NCBI GenBank assembly: GCA_020847555.1
Contig: JADLBT010000012.1
Span: 1 to 55,754 of the forward strand
Direction: 5' to 3'
Origin: Gemmataceae bacterium
Lineage (GTDB): Bacteria > Planctomycetota > Planctomycetia > Gemmatales > Gemmataceae
Length of the DNA: 55,754 bases
In this document: positions 34,486 through 41,193 of the stretch, piece after piece
How the letters are laid out: each line of letters begins with the position of its first letter
How positions within the stretch are numbered: position 1 is the first letter of the stretch
The notes under the pieces: model-generated
What the model saw: the letters and a program-made list of their open reading frames with translations, nothing else
Database searches by the model: none
What the model was told of the DNA's origin: nothing
Translations under genes and position numbers: made by a program

Positions 34486-35262
34486 ATGGTCCGCTATCTC
34501 GGCGCGGCAGCGCTGGTAGCCGTCGGGGTGCTGTGGCTCTGTCCCCCAGACAGTTCGGCTCAGGGCGACAAGGGGTGGGGCACGATCAAGGGCAAGATCA
34601 TCTGGGGCGGGGCCGACATCCCCAAGCGCCAGCCCGTCAAGGTGACCGCCGATCAGCAGCACTGCCTCGCCAAGGGGAACATCCTCGATGAGGATCTGGT
34701 CGTCAACCCAAAGAACAAGGGCGTCAAGTGGGTGATCGTCTGGCTCGTCGATGGCGAGGGGAACGCCCCGCCGATCGCCCCGGCCCTGAAGGAGATCAAG
34801 GAGAAGACCGTCTCCCTCGACCAGCCGATGTGCATGTTCATGCCGCGGACGGTGGCGATCCGCGAGGGCCAGCAGCTGGAAGTCAAGAACAGTGCTCCAG
34901 TTAACCACAACATCCAGTGGATCGGCGACGGCATCAACAACCCCGGCGGGAACGTGACGCTGCCGCCGAGCAAGTCGTATACGATCAAGGATCTCCAGGC
35001 CCAGAAGCTGCCGCTGATCCTGCGCTGCAACATCCACCCGTGGATGCAGGGGCGACTGGCGGTGTTCGCCCACCCGTACTTCGCGGTGACGGACGACGAC
35101 GGCAACTTCGAGATCAAGATGGCGCCGGCCGGCAACTACCGCGTCGTCGCCTGGCAGGAGAAGGTCGGCTATCGCGGCGGCGCCAAGGGTCGGACCGGCA
35201 CGCCGGTCGAGATCAAGGCCGGCGGCACCACCGACCTGGGCGAACTCAAGATCGGTCAGTGA
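34486..35262 (+). CDS. Exported cupredoxin-domain protein, amicyanin-like copper loop
   Basis: The 258-aa protein has a signal peptide (LGAAALVAVGVLWLCPPDSSA). A cupredoxin fold at about 110-195 supplies a type-1 copper site: His141 in VNHNIQW, then Cys181-x2-His184-x2-Met187 in RCNIHPWMQG. The C-x2-H-x2-M loop has the short amicyanin spacing. A carboxypeptidase-regulatory-like beta domain (AVTDDDGNFEIKMAPAGNYRV) ends the protein. It lies 155 nt after the octahaem gene and is a likely electron acceptor or shuttle for it. CAGGAG precedes the start. A paralogous lipoprotein follows. Confidence 0.85.
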   Translation: MVRYLGAAALVAVGVLWLCPPDSSAQGDKGWGTIKGKIIWGGADIPKRQPVKVTADQQHCLAKGNILDEDLVVNPKNKGVKWVIVWLVDGEGNAPPIAPALKEIKEKTVSLDQPMCMFMPRTVAIREGQQLEVKNSAPVNHNIQWIGDGINNPGGNVTLPPSKSYTIKDLQAQKLPLILRCNIHPWMQGRLAVFAHPYFAVTDDDGNFEIKMAPAGNYRVVAWQEKVGYRGGAKGRTGTPVEIKAGGTTDLGELKIGQ

Positions 35263-35290
35263 CTTACCGGCGTGGCTGCTTTTCCCCGCA

Positions 35291-35320
35291 CCCCCCTCTC
35301 CCCTTGTGGGAGAGGGGGGG
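35291..35320. repeat. R4 palindrome (CCTCTCCCC type)
   Basis: CCCCCCTCTCCC (35291-35302) pairs with GGGAGAGGGGGG (35308-35319). Related elements occur at about 38621-38646, 38696-38722, 41109-41138 and 49851-49897. It separates the two cupredoxin genes. Confidence 0.75.
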
Positions 35321-35377
35321 TTCTCGCCGGTTCGAGACAACCTGTAAGACCTGTTTGACAACTCTGGAGGTGTTTCC

Positions 35378-36289
35378 ATGCGAAGGATTCAGCCCCTGGC
35401 GGCGCTCCTGTTCATCCCAACCCTGGCGCTATTCCTGGCGACGCCCGGCTGCGGCAAGAAAGAGGAGCCGAAGCCGGGCGATGGCGCGGCCAAGGCGGAC
35501 ACGAGCAAGTCGGCCGACAAGGGCGATGGGGACATGACCGAGGTGGCCTCGACCGGCTGGGGCCGACTGGTCGGCACCGTCACCTACGACGGCGAACCGC
35601 CTGCCCCCCAGCCGCTCAACATTACCAAGGGGCACGAGGACGCGAAGGCCTGCCACGACACCACTGACAAGTCGCAGCTGATCGACCAGACGTGGATCGT
35701 CAACCAGAAGAACAAGGGCGTGCAATACACCGTTGTCTTCCTCAAGGCGCCCGAGAACAAGTTCTTCAAGATCAAGGAGGAGGACAGGAAGCCGAAGGAC
35801 GTCACGCTGAGCCAGCCACACTGCGTCTTCCTGCCCCATGTCTTCGTGGCCTTCCCCGCCTACTACGACAAGGCCGAAAAGGGCTTGAAGAGGACCGGGC
35901 AGAAGATCGTTGTTATTAATGACGCCAAGTTCAATCACAACACCAACTTCACCGGCGACCCCAGCGAGGTCAAAGGCGGGAACAAACTGCTGCCGCCTGG
36001 CACGACGATGGACATCAAGGCCACCGACATCGGACCGAGCTACACGGTGCCGATCTCCTTCAAGTGCGACATCCACCCGTGGATGAGCGCCAAGTGCTGG
36101 GCTCTCGACCACCCCTACGCGGCGGTCACCGACAAGGACGGCAAGTACGAGATCAAGAACGTCCCGGCCGGCGCGAAGGTCACCGTCGTCGGCTGGCACC
36201 AGGGGACCGGTAAAGGCGGCTTCTTCAAGGAACAGGAGATGGATCTCAAGGAGGGCGATAACACGCTCGACCTCAAGGTCAAGAAGTAA
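35378..36289 (+). CDS. Cupredoxin-domain lipoprotein, paralogue of the preceding gene
   Basis: This 303-aa protein has a lipoprotein signal (ALFLATPGC, lipid-bearing Cys25) and a charged linker (26-60). The cupredoxin fold keeps the type-1 copper ligands His187 (FNHNTNF), Cys230, His233 and Met236 (KCDIHPWM). As in its neighbour the copper loop is C-x2-H-x2-M and is followed by a regulatory-like beta domain (AVTDKDGKYEIKNVPAGAKV). The shared motifs INQKNKGV-type, NHN and DIHPWM show a local duplication. Anchored to a membrane it could take electrons from the octahaem protein. GGAGG lies upstream. Confidence 0.85.
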   Translation: MRRIQPLAALLFIPTLALFLATPGCGKKEEPKPGDGAAKADTSKSADKGDGDMTEVASTGWGRLVGTVTYDGEPPAPQPLNITKGHEDAKACHDTTDKSQLIDQTWIVNQKNKGVQYTVVFLKAPENKFFKIKEEDRKPKDVTLSQPHCVFLPHVFVAFPAYYDKAEKGLKRTGQKIVVINDAKFNHNTNFTGDPSEVKGGNKLLPPGTTMDIKATDIGPSYTVPISFKCDIHPWMSAKCWALDHPYAAVTDKDGKYEIKNVPAGAKVTVVGWHQGTGKGGFFKEQEMDLKEGDNTLDLKVKK

Positions 36290-36307
36290 CGCCCGCCAGG
36301 TTTCACG

Positions 36308-36336
36308 GCGGCCCACGGGCAGTACCCGTGGGCCGC
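36308..36336. terminator. Perfect 12-bp R1 hairpin at the end of the respiratory cluster
   Basis: GCGGCCCACGGG (36308-36319) and CCCGTGGGCCGC (36325-36336) pair perfectly with loop CAGTA. It lies 19 nt after the last cupredoxin stop and is followed by TTTCTC, so it may end that transcript. Confidence 0.6.
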
Positions 36337-36397
36337 GCCGTTTCTCGCCCTTCGTGTGCTGCCCCGACCCTGACGTTTTCGGATGGGGTGCGTTGCC

Positions 36398-37264
36398 ATG
36401 AGGACGGTCGTTCTCGGCTCGGCGGGCCAGCTCGGACGCGACCTCGTCAGCCGCCTTCCCGGCGAGGTGCTGGCGTGGACGCGGGCGGAGGCGGATCTGG
36501 CGCAGCCCGGCGGGCTGCGCGCCGCCCTCACCGCCGCCCGGCCGGATGCGGTCGTCAACTGCGCCGCCTACAACTTCGTCGATCGCGCCGAGTCCGAGCC
36601 GGAAGCCGCGTTCGCCGTCAATGCCTGGGGTGTGCGCGAACTGGCCCAGGTTTGCCGCGACCTCGACTGCACCCTGCTGCACGTCAGCACGGATTACGTC
36701 TTCGGCCTCGACGAGGGGCGGCGCGGGCCTTACGCCGAAACCGACGCGCCCGGGCCGGTCAGCGTCTACGGCCTGAGCAAGCTCGCGGGGGAGTACGTCG
36801 TGCGTGCGACGGCGCCGCGACACATCGTCGTCCGCACCTGCGGGCTGTACGGGGTGTGGGGTGCGGGCGGGAAGGGGGGGAACTTCGTCGAGACGATGCT
36901 GCGCGTGGCCGGTCAGGGCAAACCGCTGCGCGTGGTGGCTGACCAGATCTGTACGCCCAGTTATACGGCTGACGTTGCGGCGGGCATCGTCGCCCTGTTG
37001 CAGGCCGGGCGCTGCGGTTTGTACCACGTCCGCAACGGCGGCGCGTGTTCGTGGTACGAGTTCGCCCACACCATCTTCGAGTTGGCCGGCCTCAAGGCGG
37101 ATTTGACGCCCATCCCCACCCGCGAATACCCGTTGCCGGCCCGTCGGCCGTCGTACAGCGTCCTGGGTATGGGCGCTTACGAGGCGCTCGGTCTGCCCGC
37201 GCCGCGGCCGTGGCGCGCGGCACTGACCGCGTACCTGGAAGAACGAGCGCGACGATCTGTTTGA
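36398..37264 (+). CDS. rfbD: dTDP-4-dehydrorhamnose reductase-like SDR protein
   Basis: The 288-aa cytoplasmic enzyme belongs to the extended short-chain dehydrogenase family: NAD(P)-binding GSAGQLGRDL, NCAAYNFVDRAE, STDYVFGLDE and the catalytic YGLSKLAGE (Tyr-x3-Lys). The order and the SYTADVAAGIVALL and PSYSVLGM ends match RfbD, which makes dTDP-rhamnose for surface polysaccharide. No other rfb genes are present, so the assignment is to the family. ATG 36398 is preferred; ATG 36383 would add five residues. Confidence 0.82.
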   Translation: MRTVVLGSAGQLGRDLVSRLPGEVLAWTRAEADLAQPGGLRAALTAARPDAVVNCAAYNFVDRAESEPEAAFAVNAWGVRELAQVCRDLDCTLLHVSTDYVFGLDEGRRGPYAETDAPGPVSVYGLSKLAGEYVVRATAPRHIVVRTCGLYGVWGAGGKGGNFVETMLRVAGQGKPLRVVADQICTPSYTADVAAGIVALLQAGRCGLYHVRNGGACSWYEFAHTIFELAGLKADLTPIPTREYPLPARRPSYSVLGMGAYEALGLPAPRPWRAALTAYLEERARRSV

Positions 37265-37274
37265 AAGGTTTCGT

Positions 37275-37303
37275 CCGAGCCCGAAGCGTTAGCGCGGGCT
37301 CGG
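37275..37303. terminator. R2 palindrome between convergent genes
   Basis: CCGAGCCCG (37275-37283) pairs with CGGGCTCGG (37295-37303), with AAGCGTTAG and related family sequence between. It lies between rfbD and the HTH remnant, which converge. Confidence 0.6.
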
Positions 37304-37312
37304 AGCATCTCT

Positions 37313-37570
37313 TCATGCCGACCGGCGGCCGTCGGCCAGCAGTCCGGACAGCCCCGCCTGTTCGTAGCGGCGGCAGGTGCGCCAGACGGTCGCCGCGTCG
37401 CACCCGATTTCACGCGCCACCTCCTGAGTTCGTTCGCCGGCCGCGATGGCCAGCACGATCCGCGCGCGCTGCACCTGATACTCCGGCAAGGCTTCCCCCC
37501 GCGCGATCAGGCGTAACACCGGGTAGTCGGCGGGAGTGATCGTTACCGCTCGGGGCTTCCGACCGCGCAT
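37313..37570 (-). pseudogene. Truncated IS630-like transposase helix-turn-helix fragment
   Basis: The reading of 85 residues (MRGRKPRAVTITPADYPVLR to LSGLLADGRRSA) has the helix-turn-helix of IS630-type transposases (QVQRARIVLAIAAGERTQEVAREIGCDAATVWRTC). It stops exactly where the catalytic DDE part would begin. The start at 37570 is preceded by AAGGAGATG. It may be a stand-alone DNA-binding protein, but truncation is likelier. Compare the remnant at 18600-18955. Confidence 0.6.
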
Positions 37571-37833
37571 CGGCACATCTCCTTTGCTGGGGGATGGCGC
37601 CACCCGCCGGGCTGGGCAGCGGAACGGCAGGGTAATCGCCGTGGAGCCGGCGCAGACGGGCGCGCGTGTTAGTGAGCCCAACACCCTCTCAGTAATTCGA
37701 CGAAAGATCCCGTCCATTATCACGGACGGTCAGGGACAGCAGATCTCGGTCGGTGCGGCGAGCGGCAGGCGCATGCCGTCCTCTCGAAGAATGTGTCGAG
37801 AGGCTGGCCGTGTCGATTTTTCCGGCCGCGCCC

Positions 37834-37862
37834 TTGCAACCCTCGCCCCGGATTGAAATAAT
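37834..37862 (+). promoter_or_regulatory. Sigma-70-like promoter of rplY
   Basis: TTGCAA (37834-37839) and AATAAT (37857-37862) are separated by the ideal 17 nt. Transcription should start near 37869, giving an 89-nt leader that contains a terminator-like hairpin. Confidence 0.6.
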
Positions 37863-37889
37863 AACTCCCTCGCATCCGAGACGACAACC

Positions 37890-37932
37890 GGAACACCCCC
37901 GCCGGGCGGTGAGGTGTTCCCTTTTTGTTTTT
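37890..37932 (+). terminator. Terminator hairpin in the rplY leader (possible attenuator)
   Basis: GGAACACC (37890-37897) pairs with GGTGTTCC (37913-37920), followed at once by a T-rich tract CTTTTTGTTTTT (37921-37932). This is a textbook intrinsic terminator, placed 26 nt before the rplY start and after its likely promoter. It may attenuate rplY or end a short leader RNA. The rest of 37571-37833 holds no gene. Confidence 0.75.
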
Positions 37933-37958
37933 CCGGCGGGCTACGAGGAGCAGCAGTC

Positions 37959-38594
37959 ATGGCGGAATCGGTCACACTGGTCGCACAGGAACGCAAATCC
38001 AGGGGTTCGAGCGAGGCGCGCCGACTGCGCCGCACCGGGATGGTCCCCGGCGTCCTCTACGGCCACAAGGAGGCGACCATCGCCCTGGCGGTTTCCCACG
38101 ACGAGCTGAACAAGGCAGTCCGCCACGGGGTACGCGTCATCGACCTGCAGGCGGACGGCAAGACCGAGAAGGCGCTCATCCGCGAGATCCAGTTCGATCA
38201 CCTCGGCAGCGACATCCTGCACGTCGATTTCACGCGCGTCAGCGTCGATGAACGGATTGAAGTCGAGGTGCGCATCGAGATCCGCGGGATTGCGCCAGGC
38301 GCGGCGGCGGGCGGCATTCTGGAGCAGCCGATGCACAACATCGAGGTGGAGTGCCCGGCGCTGAGCATCCCGGAGTCGATCCGCGTCAACGTGAACGAGT
38401 TGCAGCTTGGCGGCGCGATCCACGTGCGCGAGTTGAAGCTGCCCGAGGGCGTCAAGGCGCTGGCAGACCCGGACGCGATCGTCGTTCACCTGGTCGCCCC
38501 GGCGGCAGAACTCGAGGAGCCGACTGGCCCGGCTGCCGAGCAGGCGGAACCGGAGGTCATCGGGCGGCAGGCCAAGGAGGAGGAGGGCGAGTGA
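37959..38594 (+). CDS. rplY: 50S ribosomal protein L25 (Ctc form)
   Basis: The 211-aa protein is the long, two-domain L25/Ctc type that binds 5S rRNA. The N-terminal L25 domain has AQERKSRGSSEARRLRRTGMVPGVLYG; the C-terminal TL5 domain contains HVDFTRVSVDERIEV and VRELKLPEGVKAL. The last 30 residues are acidic. GAGGAG precedes the start. It is the first gene of the L25-pth-S6-ssb-L9-dnaB block and has its own promoter and leader hairpin. Confidence 0.95.
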   Translation: MAESVTLVAQERKSRGSSEARRLRRTGMVPGVLYGHKEATIALAVSHDELNKAVRHGVRVIDLQADGKTEKALIREIQFDHLGSDILHVDFTRVSVDERIEVEVRIEIRGIAPGAAAGGILEQPMHNIEVECPALSIPESIRVNVNELQLGGAIHVRELKLPEGVKALADPDAIVVHLVAPAAELEEPTGPAAEQAEPEVIGRQAKEEEGE

Positions 38595-38620
38595 CGCACG
38601 CCTTGCCCCGCACCCCCCGG

Positions 38621-38722
38621 CCCCCTTCCCCACGAGGGGGGAGGGGAGAAGCAGGGTAGCAGTGGCGGGATGGTCGTCCAGCGCCGGAATTCGTCTCCCC
38701 CCTCTCCCCTCGTGGGAGAGGA
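38621..38722. repeat. Two R4 palindromes between rplY and pth
   Basis: Copies at about 38621-38646 (CCCCCTTCCCC with AGGGGGGAGGGG) and 38696-38722 (CTCCCCCCTCTCCC with GGGAGAGGAGGG) fill the 163-nt spacer. No promoter was seen. Confidence 0.75.
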
Positions 38723-38757
38723 GGGCAGGGGGGTGAGGGGGCAAGAGGAGACGGGTC

Positions 38758-39315
38758 ATGAAGGTGGTCGTCGGGCTGGGCAACCCCGGCAGCCGCTACG
38801 AGGGCACCCGGCACAACGTCGGGTTCGACGTGATCGACGACCTCGCCGACGCGCCGGGCGCCGGCCGCTTTCAGGACAGGTTCCAGGCCGCCATCGCCGA
38901 GCTGCGCGTGGGCGACGAGAAGGTGCTGCTCGTCAAGCCGCAAACGTTCATGAACCTGAGCGGGCGGCCGGTTCGGCAGGTGACGGACTTCTATCAGGTG
39001 CCGCTGGAGAATGTCCTCGTCGTCTGCGACGACATCAACCTGCCACTGGGCAGATTGCGGTTCCGGGCACGCGGAACGCATGGCGGGCACAACGGCCTGC
39101 GCGACATCCAGAACCACGTCGGCACCACCGAGTACCCGCGTCTGCGCATCGGTGTCGGGGCGCCGGACGAGAAGGAAACCGTCGATCATGTGCTGGGGCG
39201 CTTCCGCCCGTCGGAGGCGCCGGTGATCGAGGAGGCGCTGGAGAAGGCAGTGCAGGCGGTGGATCTCTGGATCCGCCAGGGGATCCAGGAGTGCATGAAT
39301 CGCTATAACGGCTGA
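38758..39315 (+). CDS. pth: Peptidyl-tRNA hydrolase
   Basis: The 185-aa enzyme recycles tRNA from peptidyl-tRNA released by stalled ribosomes. Diagnostic motifs are VGLGNPGSRYEGTRHNVGF (catalytic His19), KPQTFMNLSGRPV, VCDDINLPLGRLRFR and GTHGGHNGLRDI. The AGGAG site and length are typical. It lies between rplY and rpsF, an arrangement common in many bacteria. Confidence 0.96.
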   Translation: MKVVVGLGNPGSRYEGTRHNVGFDVIDDLADAPGAGRFQDRFQAAIAELRVGDEKVLLVKPQTFMNLSGRPVRQVTDFYQVPLENVLVVCDDINLPLGRLRFRARGTHGGHNGLRDIQNHVGTTEYPRLRIGVGAPDEKETVDHVLGRFRPSEAPVIEEALEKAVQAVDLWIRQGIQECMNRYNG

Positions 39316-39329
39316 GGTCGGCACAGGCT

Positions 39330-39347
39330 CCCGGACCGGCTTCCGGG
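39330..39347 (+). promoter_or_regulatory. Small hairpin in the rpsF leader (possible S6:S18 regulatory site)
   Basis: CCCGGA (39330-39335) and TCCGGG (39342-39347) form a stem with a loop containing CCG, 35 nt before rpsF. Known S6:S18-binding leaders display a CCG triplet beside a hairpin, so this is a weak candidate autoregulatory site. Confidence 0.3.
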
Positions 39348-39381
39348 GTCTGCTCCCCAAGAGGATACCGAGAACCCAACG

Positions 39382-39837
39382 ATGGCAGCTAACGTTTACG
39401 AGTGCATGTTCCTGCTCGACACGAACAAGGTGGCGGGCGACGTCAAGAACGCGGAAAAAACCGTCCGCGGGCTCCTCGAGCGCAATCAGGTCGAGGTGCT
39501 GGCAGCCCGGCCGTGGGACGAGCGCCGCCTCGCCTACGCGATCGGCAAGCACAAGAAGGGGCTGTACTTCCTGACCTACTTCAGTGCCGATGGTAAGACC
39601 CTTGCCAACATGAAGAGGGACTTCGCCCTCAACGAGATGATCCTGCGTCACCTCATCGTGAAGATCCACCCCAAACTGGTCGATACGATGCTGGCCCTGG
39701 CGAAGGACGAACACGCCCTGGCCCTGCAAATGATCCACGACGACGGCACCGACGACATGCATGGTGGCGGTGGGCGGGGCGAGGGGGGCGGCGGCTACCG
39801 GCGCGGTGGTCGGCGGCACGACGGTGAGGACAAGTAA
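39382..39837 (+). CDS. rpsF: 30S ribosomal protein S6
   Basis: This 151-aa protein is S6, a platform protein of the small subunit that partners S18. The start NVYECMFLLDTNK, RPWDERRLAYAIGKHKKGLY and FALNEMILRHLIVK are family-typical. A Gly/Arg-rich tail of about 30 residues (HGGGGRGEGGGGYRRGGRR) extends it beyond the usual 100-130 aa. rpsR, normally nearby, is absent here. Confidence 0.95.
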   Translation: MAANVYECMFLLDTNKVAGDVKNAEKTVRGLLERNQVEVLAARPWDERRLAYAIGKHKKGLYFLTYFSADGKTLANMKRDFALNEMILRHLIVKIHPKLVDTMLALAKDEHALALQMIHDDGTDDMHGGGGRGEGGGGYRRGGRRHDGEDK

Positions 39838-39896
39838 GCCATCCTGGGCTTTCTTCGCTGAGCAACGGTGCCGCGCCTCGAAATCGCCTTCTGACA

Positions 39897-39926
39897 TTGC
39901 ACGGCGCCAGCGGACAGGTGTATACT
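39897..39926 (+). promoter_or_regulatory. Sigma-70-like promoter of ssb
   Basis: TTGCAC (39897-39902) and TATACT (39921-39926) are 18 nt apart, 71 nt before the ssb start. TG immediately precedes the -10 region, as in extended -10 promoters. Confidence 0.55.
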
Positions 39927-39996
39927 ATAACCGCCTGACCCAGGGTGGGCCAGGACGGTCCCAACTGCTTCGCTTTCTTGCTCAGGAGAGTGCCCC

Positions 39997-40497
39997 ATGG
40001 CGAACGTGAACAAGGTGCTGTTTATCGGCCGCCTGACCCGCGACCCCAAAATCCGCGCATTTCAGAACGGCGGCAAGGTGGCGGCGTTCGGCTTTGCGGT
40101 GAGCAACCGCAAGAAGAACATGCAGACAGGTCAGTGGGAAGATGAGCCGATGTTCATCGATGTGAAGGTGTTCAACCGCGGCGAGAACGGGCGGCAAGCC
40201 GACCTCGCCGAGCAGAGTTTGCGGAAGGGGCATCAGGTGTTCCTCGAAGGGCACCTGGTCCTGGAAACGTGGGAAGACAAGAACGGCGGGGGCAAGCGGT
40301 CGAAGCACGTCCTCGTCATCGATAACTTCCAGTTCCTGGAGCGGTGCGAGGACGGCATGGGTGACGGCGGTTCGCGGCCCGCACCAGCCCGTCGGCCCGC
40401 CGCACAGCCCGCCCGGCAGACGGCACCCGCCCACGACGACTTCGACGAACCGCATCACTCCGGCGGCGGCGGCACGGAAGAGGAAATCCCCTTCTGA
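39997..40497 (+). CDS. ssb: Single-stranded DNA-binding protein
   Basis: The 166-aa protein has an OB fold (about 1-110: NKVLFIGRLTRDPKIR, PMFIDVKVFN, GHQVFLEGHLVLETWED) for binding single-stranded DNA during replication and repair. A disordered Pro/Ala/His-rich tail leads to the acidic tip EEEIPF, which recruits partner proteins. CAGGAG precedes the start. Its own promoter lies at 39897-39926, and rplI and dnaB follow. Confidence 0.95.
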   Translation: MANVNKVLFIGRLTRDPKIRAFQNGGKVAAFGFAVSNRKKNMQTGQWEDEPMFIDVKVFNRGENGRQADLAEQSLRKGHQVFLEGHLVLETWEDKNGGGKRSKHVLVIDNFQFLERCEDGMGDGGSRPAPARRPAAQPARQTAPAHDDFDEPHHSGGGGTEEEIPF

Positions 40498-40525
40498 CCG
40501 CCCCGCCTGGCAAGCAGGGGCCATC

Positions 40526-41092
40526 ATGGCAGGAAAAACGAAGCAACGCCAGCAGGTGAGCAAGGGCAGTCACGGTAACATGCTGCTGGTCCTGGTCGAG
40601 GACATCCCTAACCTCGGCCGCCAGGGCGAGACGGTCGAGGTCCGTCCCGGATACGGGCGGAACTACCTGATCCCCACTGGCAAGGCGACCGTGCCAACCC
40701 AGCACAACCTGCGCCTGGTCGAGCGGCACAAGCAGCGCGTCGAGTCCGCCCGCCAGGCGCGCATCCAGGATCTCAAAACCCTCGCCGAGCAGATCCAGCG
40801 CCTGCCGCGCGTCGAGATCCCCGCGACCGAGGGCAAGAAGGCATACGAACTGCCGGCCATCACGATCCAGGCCAACGCCAACGAGGAAGGCCATCTGTAC
40901 GGCTCCGTGGCGGCGCCGGACATCTCGAAGGTTCTCTACGGCAAGAACCTGCGCGTCGAGCCGGACATGGTCAAGCTGCAGGGTCCGATCAAGGAGTGTG
41001 CCCTGTACGAGATCGATATCCAGCTTGGCTACGAGATCCAGACGAAGATCGCGGTGGCCGTGGTGCCGCTGAAGCAGCCAGAGAAGAAGTAA
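40526..41092 (+). CDS. rplI: 50S ribosomal protein L9 with N-terminal extension
   Basis: The 188-aa protein is L9. The N-terminal domain (LLVLVEDIPNLGRQGETVEV and GYGRNYLIPTGKATVP) is preceded by an 18-residue basic extension (MAGKTKQRQQVSKGSHGN) not usual in L9. A long connecting helix and the C-terminal domain (GHLYGSVAAPDI) follow. It is cotranscribed with ssb and dnaB. Confidence 0.93.
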   Translation: MAGKTKQRQQVSKGSHGNMLLVLVEDIPNLGRQGETVEVRPGYGRNYLIPTGKATVPTQHNLRLVERHKQRVESARQARIQDLKTLAEQIQRLPRVEIPATEGKKAYELPAITIQANANEEGHLYGSVAAPDISKVLYGKNLRVEPDMVKLQGPIKECALYEIDIQLGYEIQTKIAVAVVPLKQPEKK

Positions 41093-41108
41093 AGCGATGA
41101 GCGCAATG

Positions 41109-41138
41109 CCCCCCTCCCCCCTCGTGGGCGAGGGGGGG
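41109..41138. repeat. R4 palindrome between rplI and dnaB
   Basis: CCCCCCTCCCCCCTCG and GGGCGAGGGGGGGCAGGGGGG form a pairing stem with the loop around CGTG. The same core with GTGGG is present in copies at 38696 and 35291. Confidence 0.7.
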
Positions 41139-41193
41139 CAGGGGGGTGAGGGGGTTCTTGCTCGCCGCTCATCGCCACGGACGGAGGTGAGCC

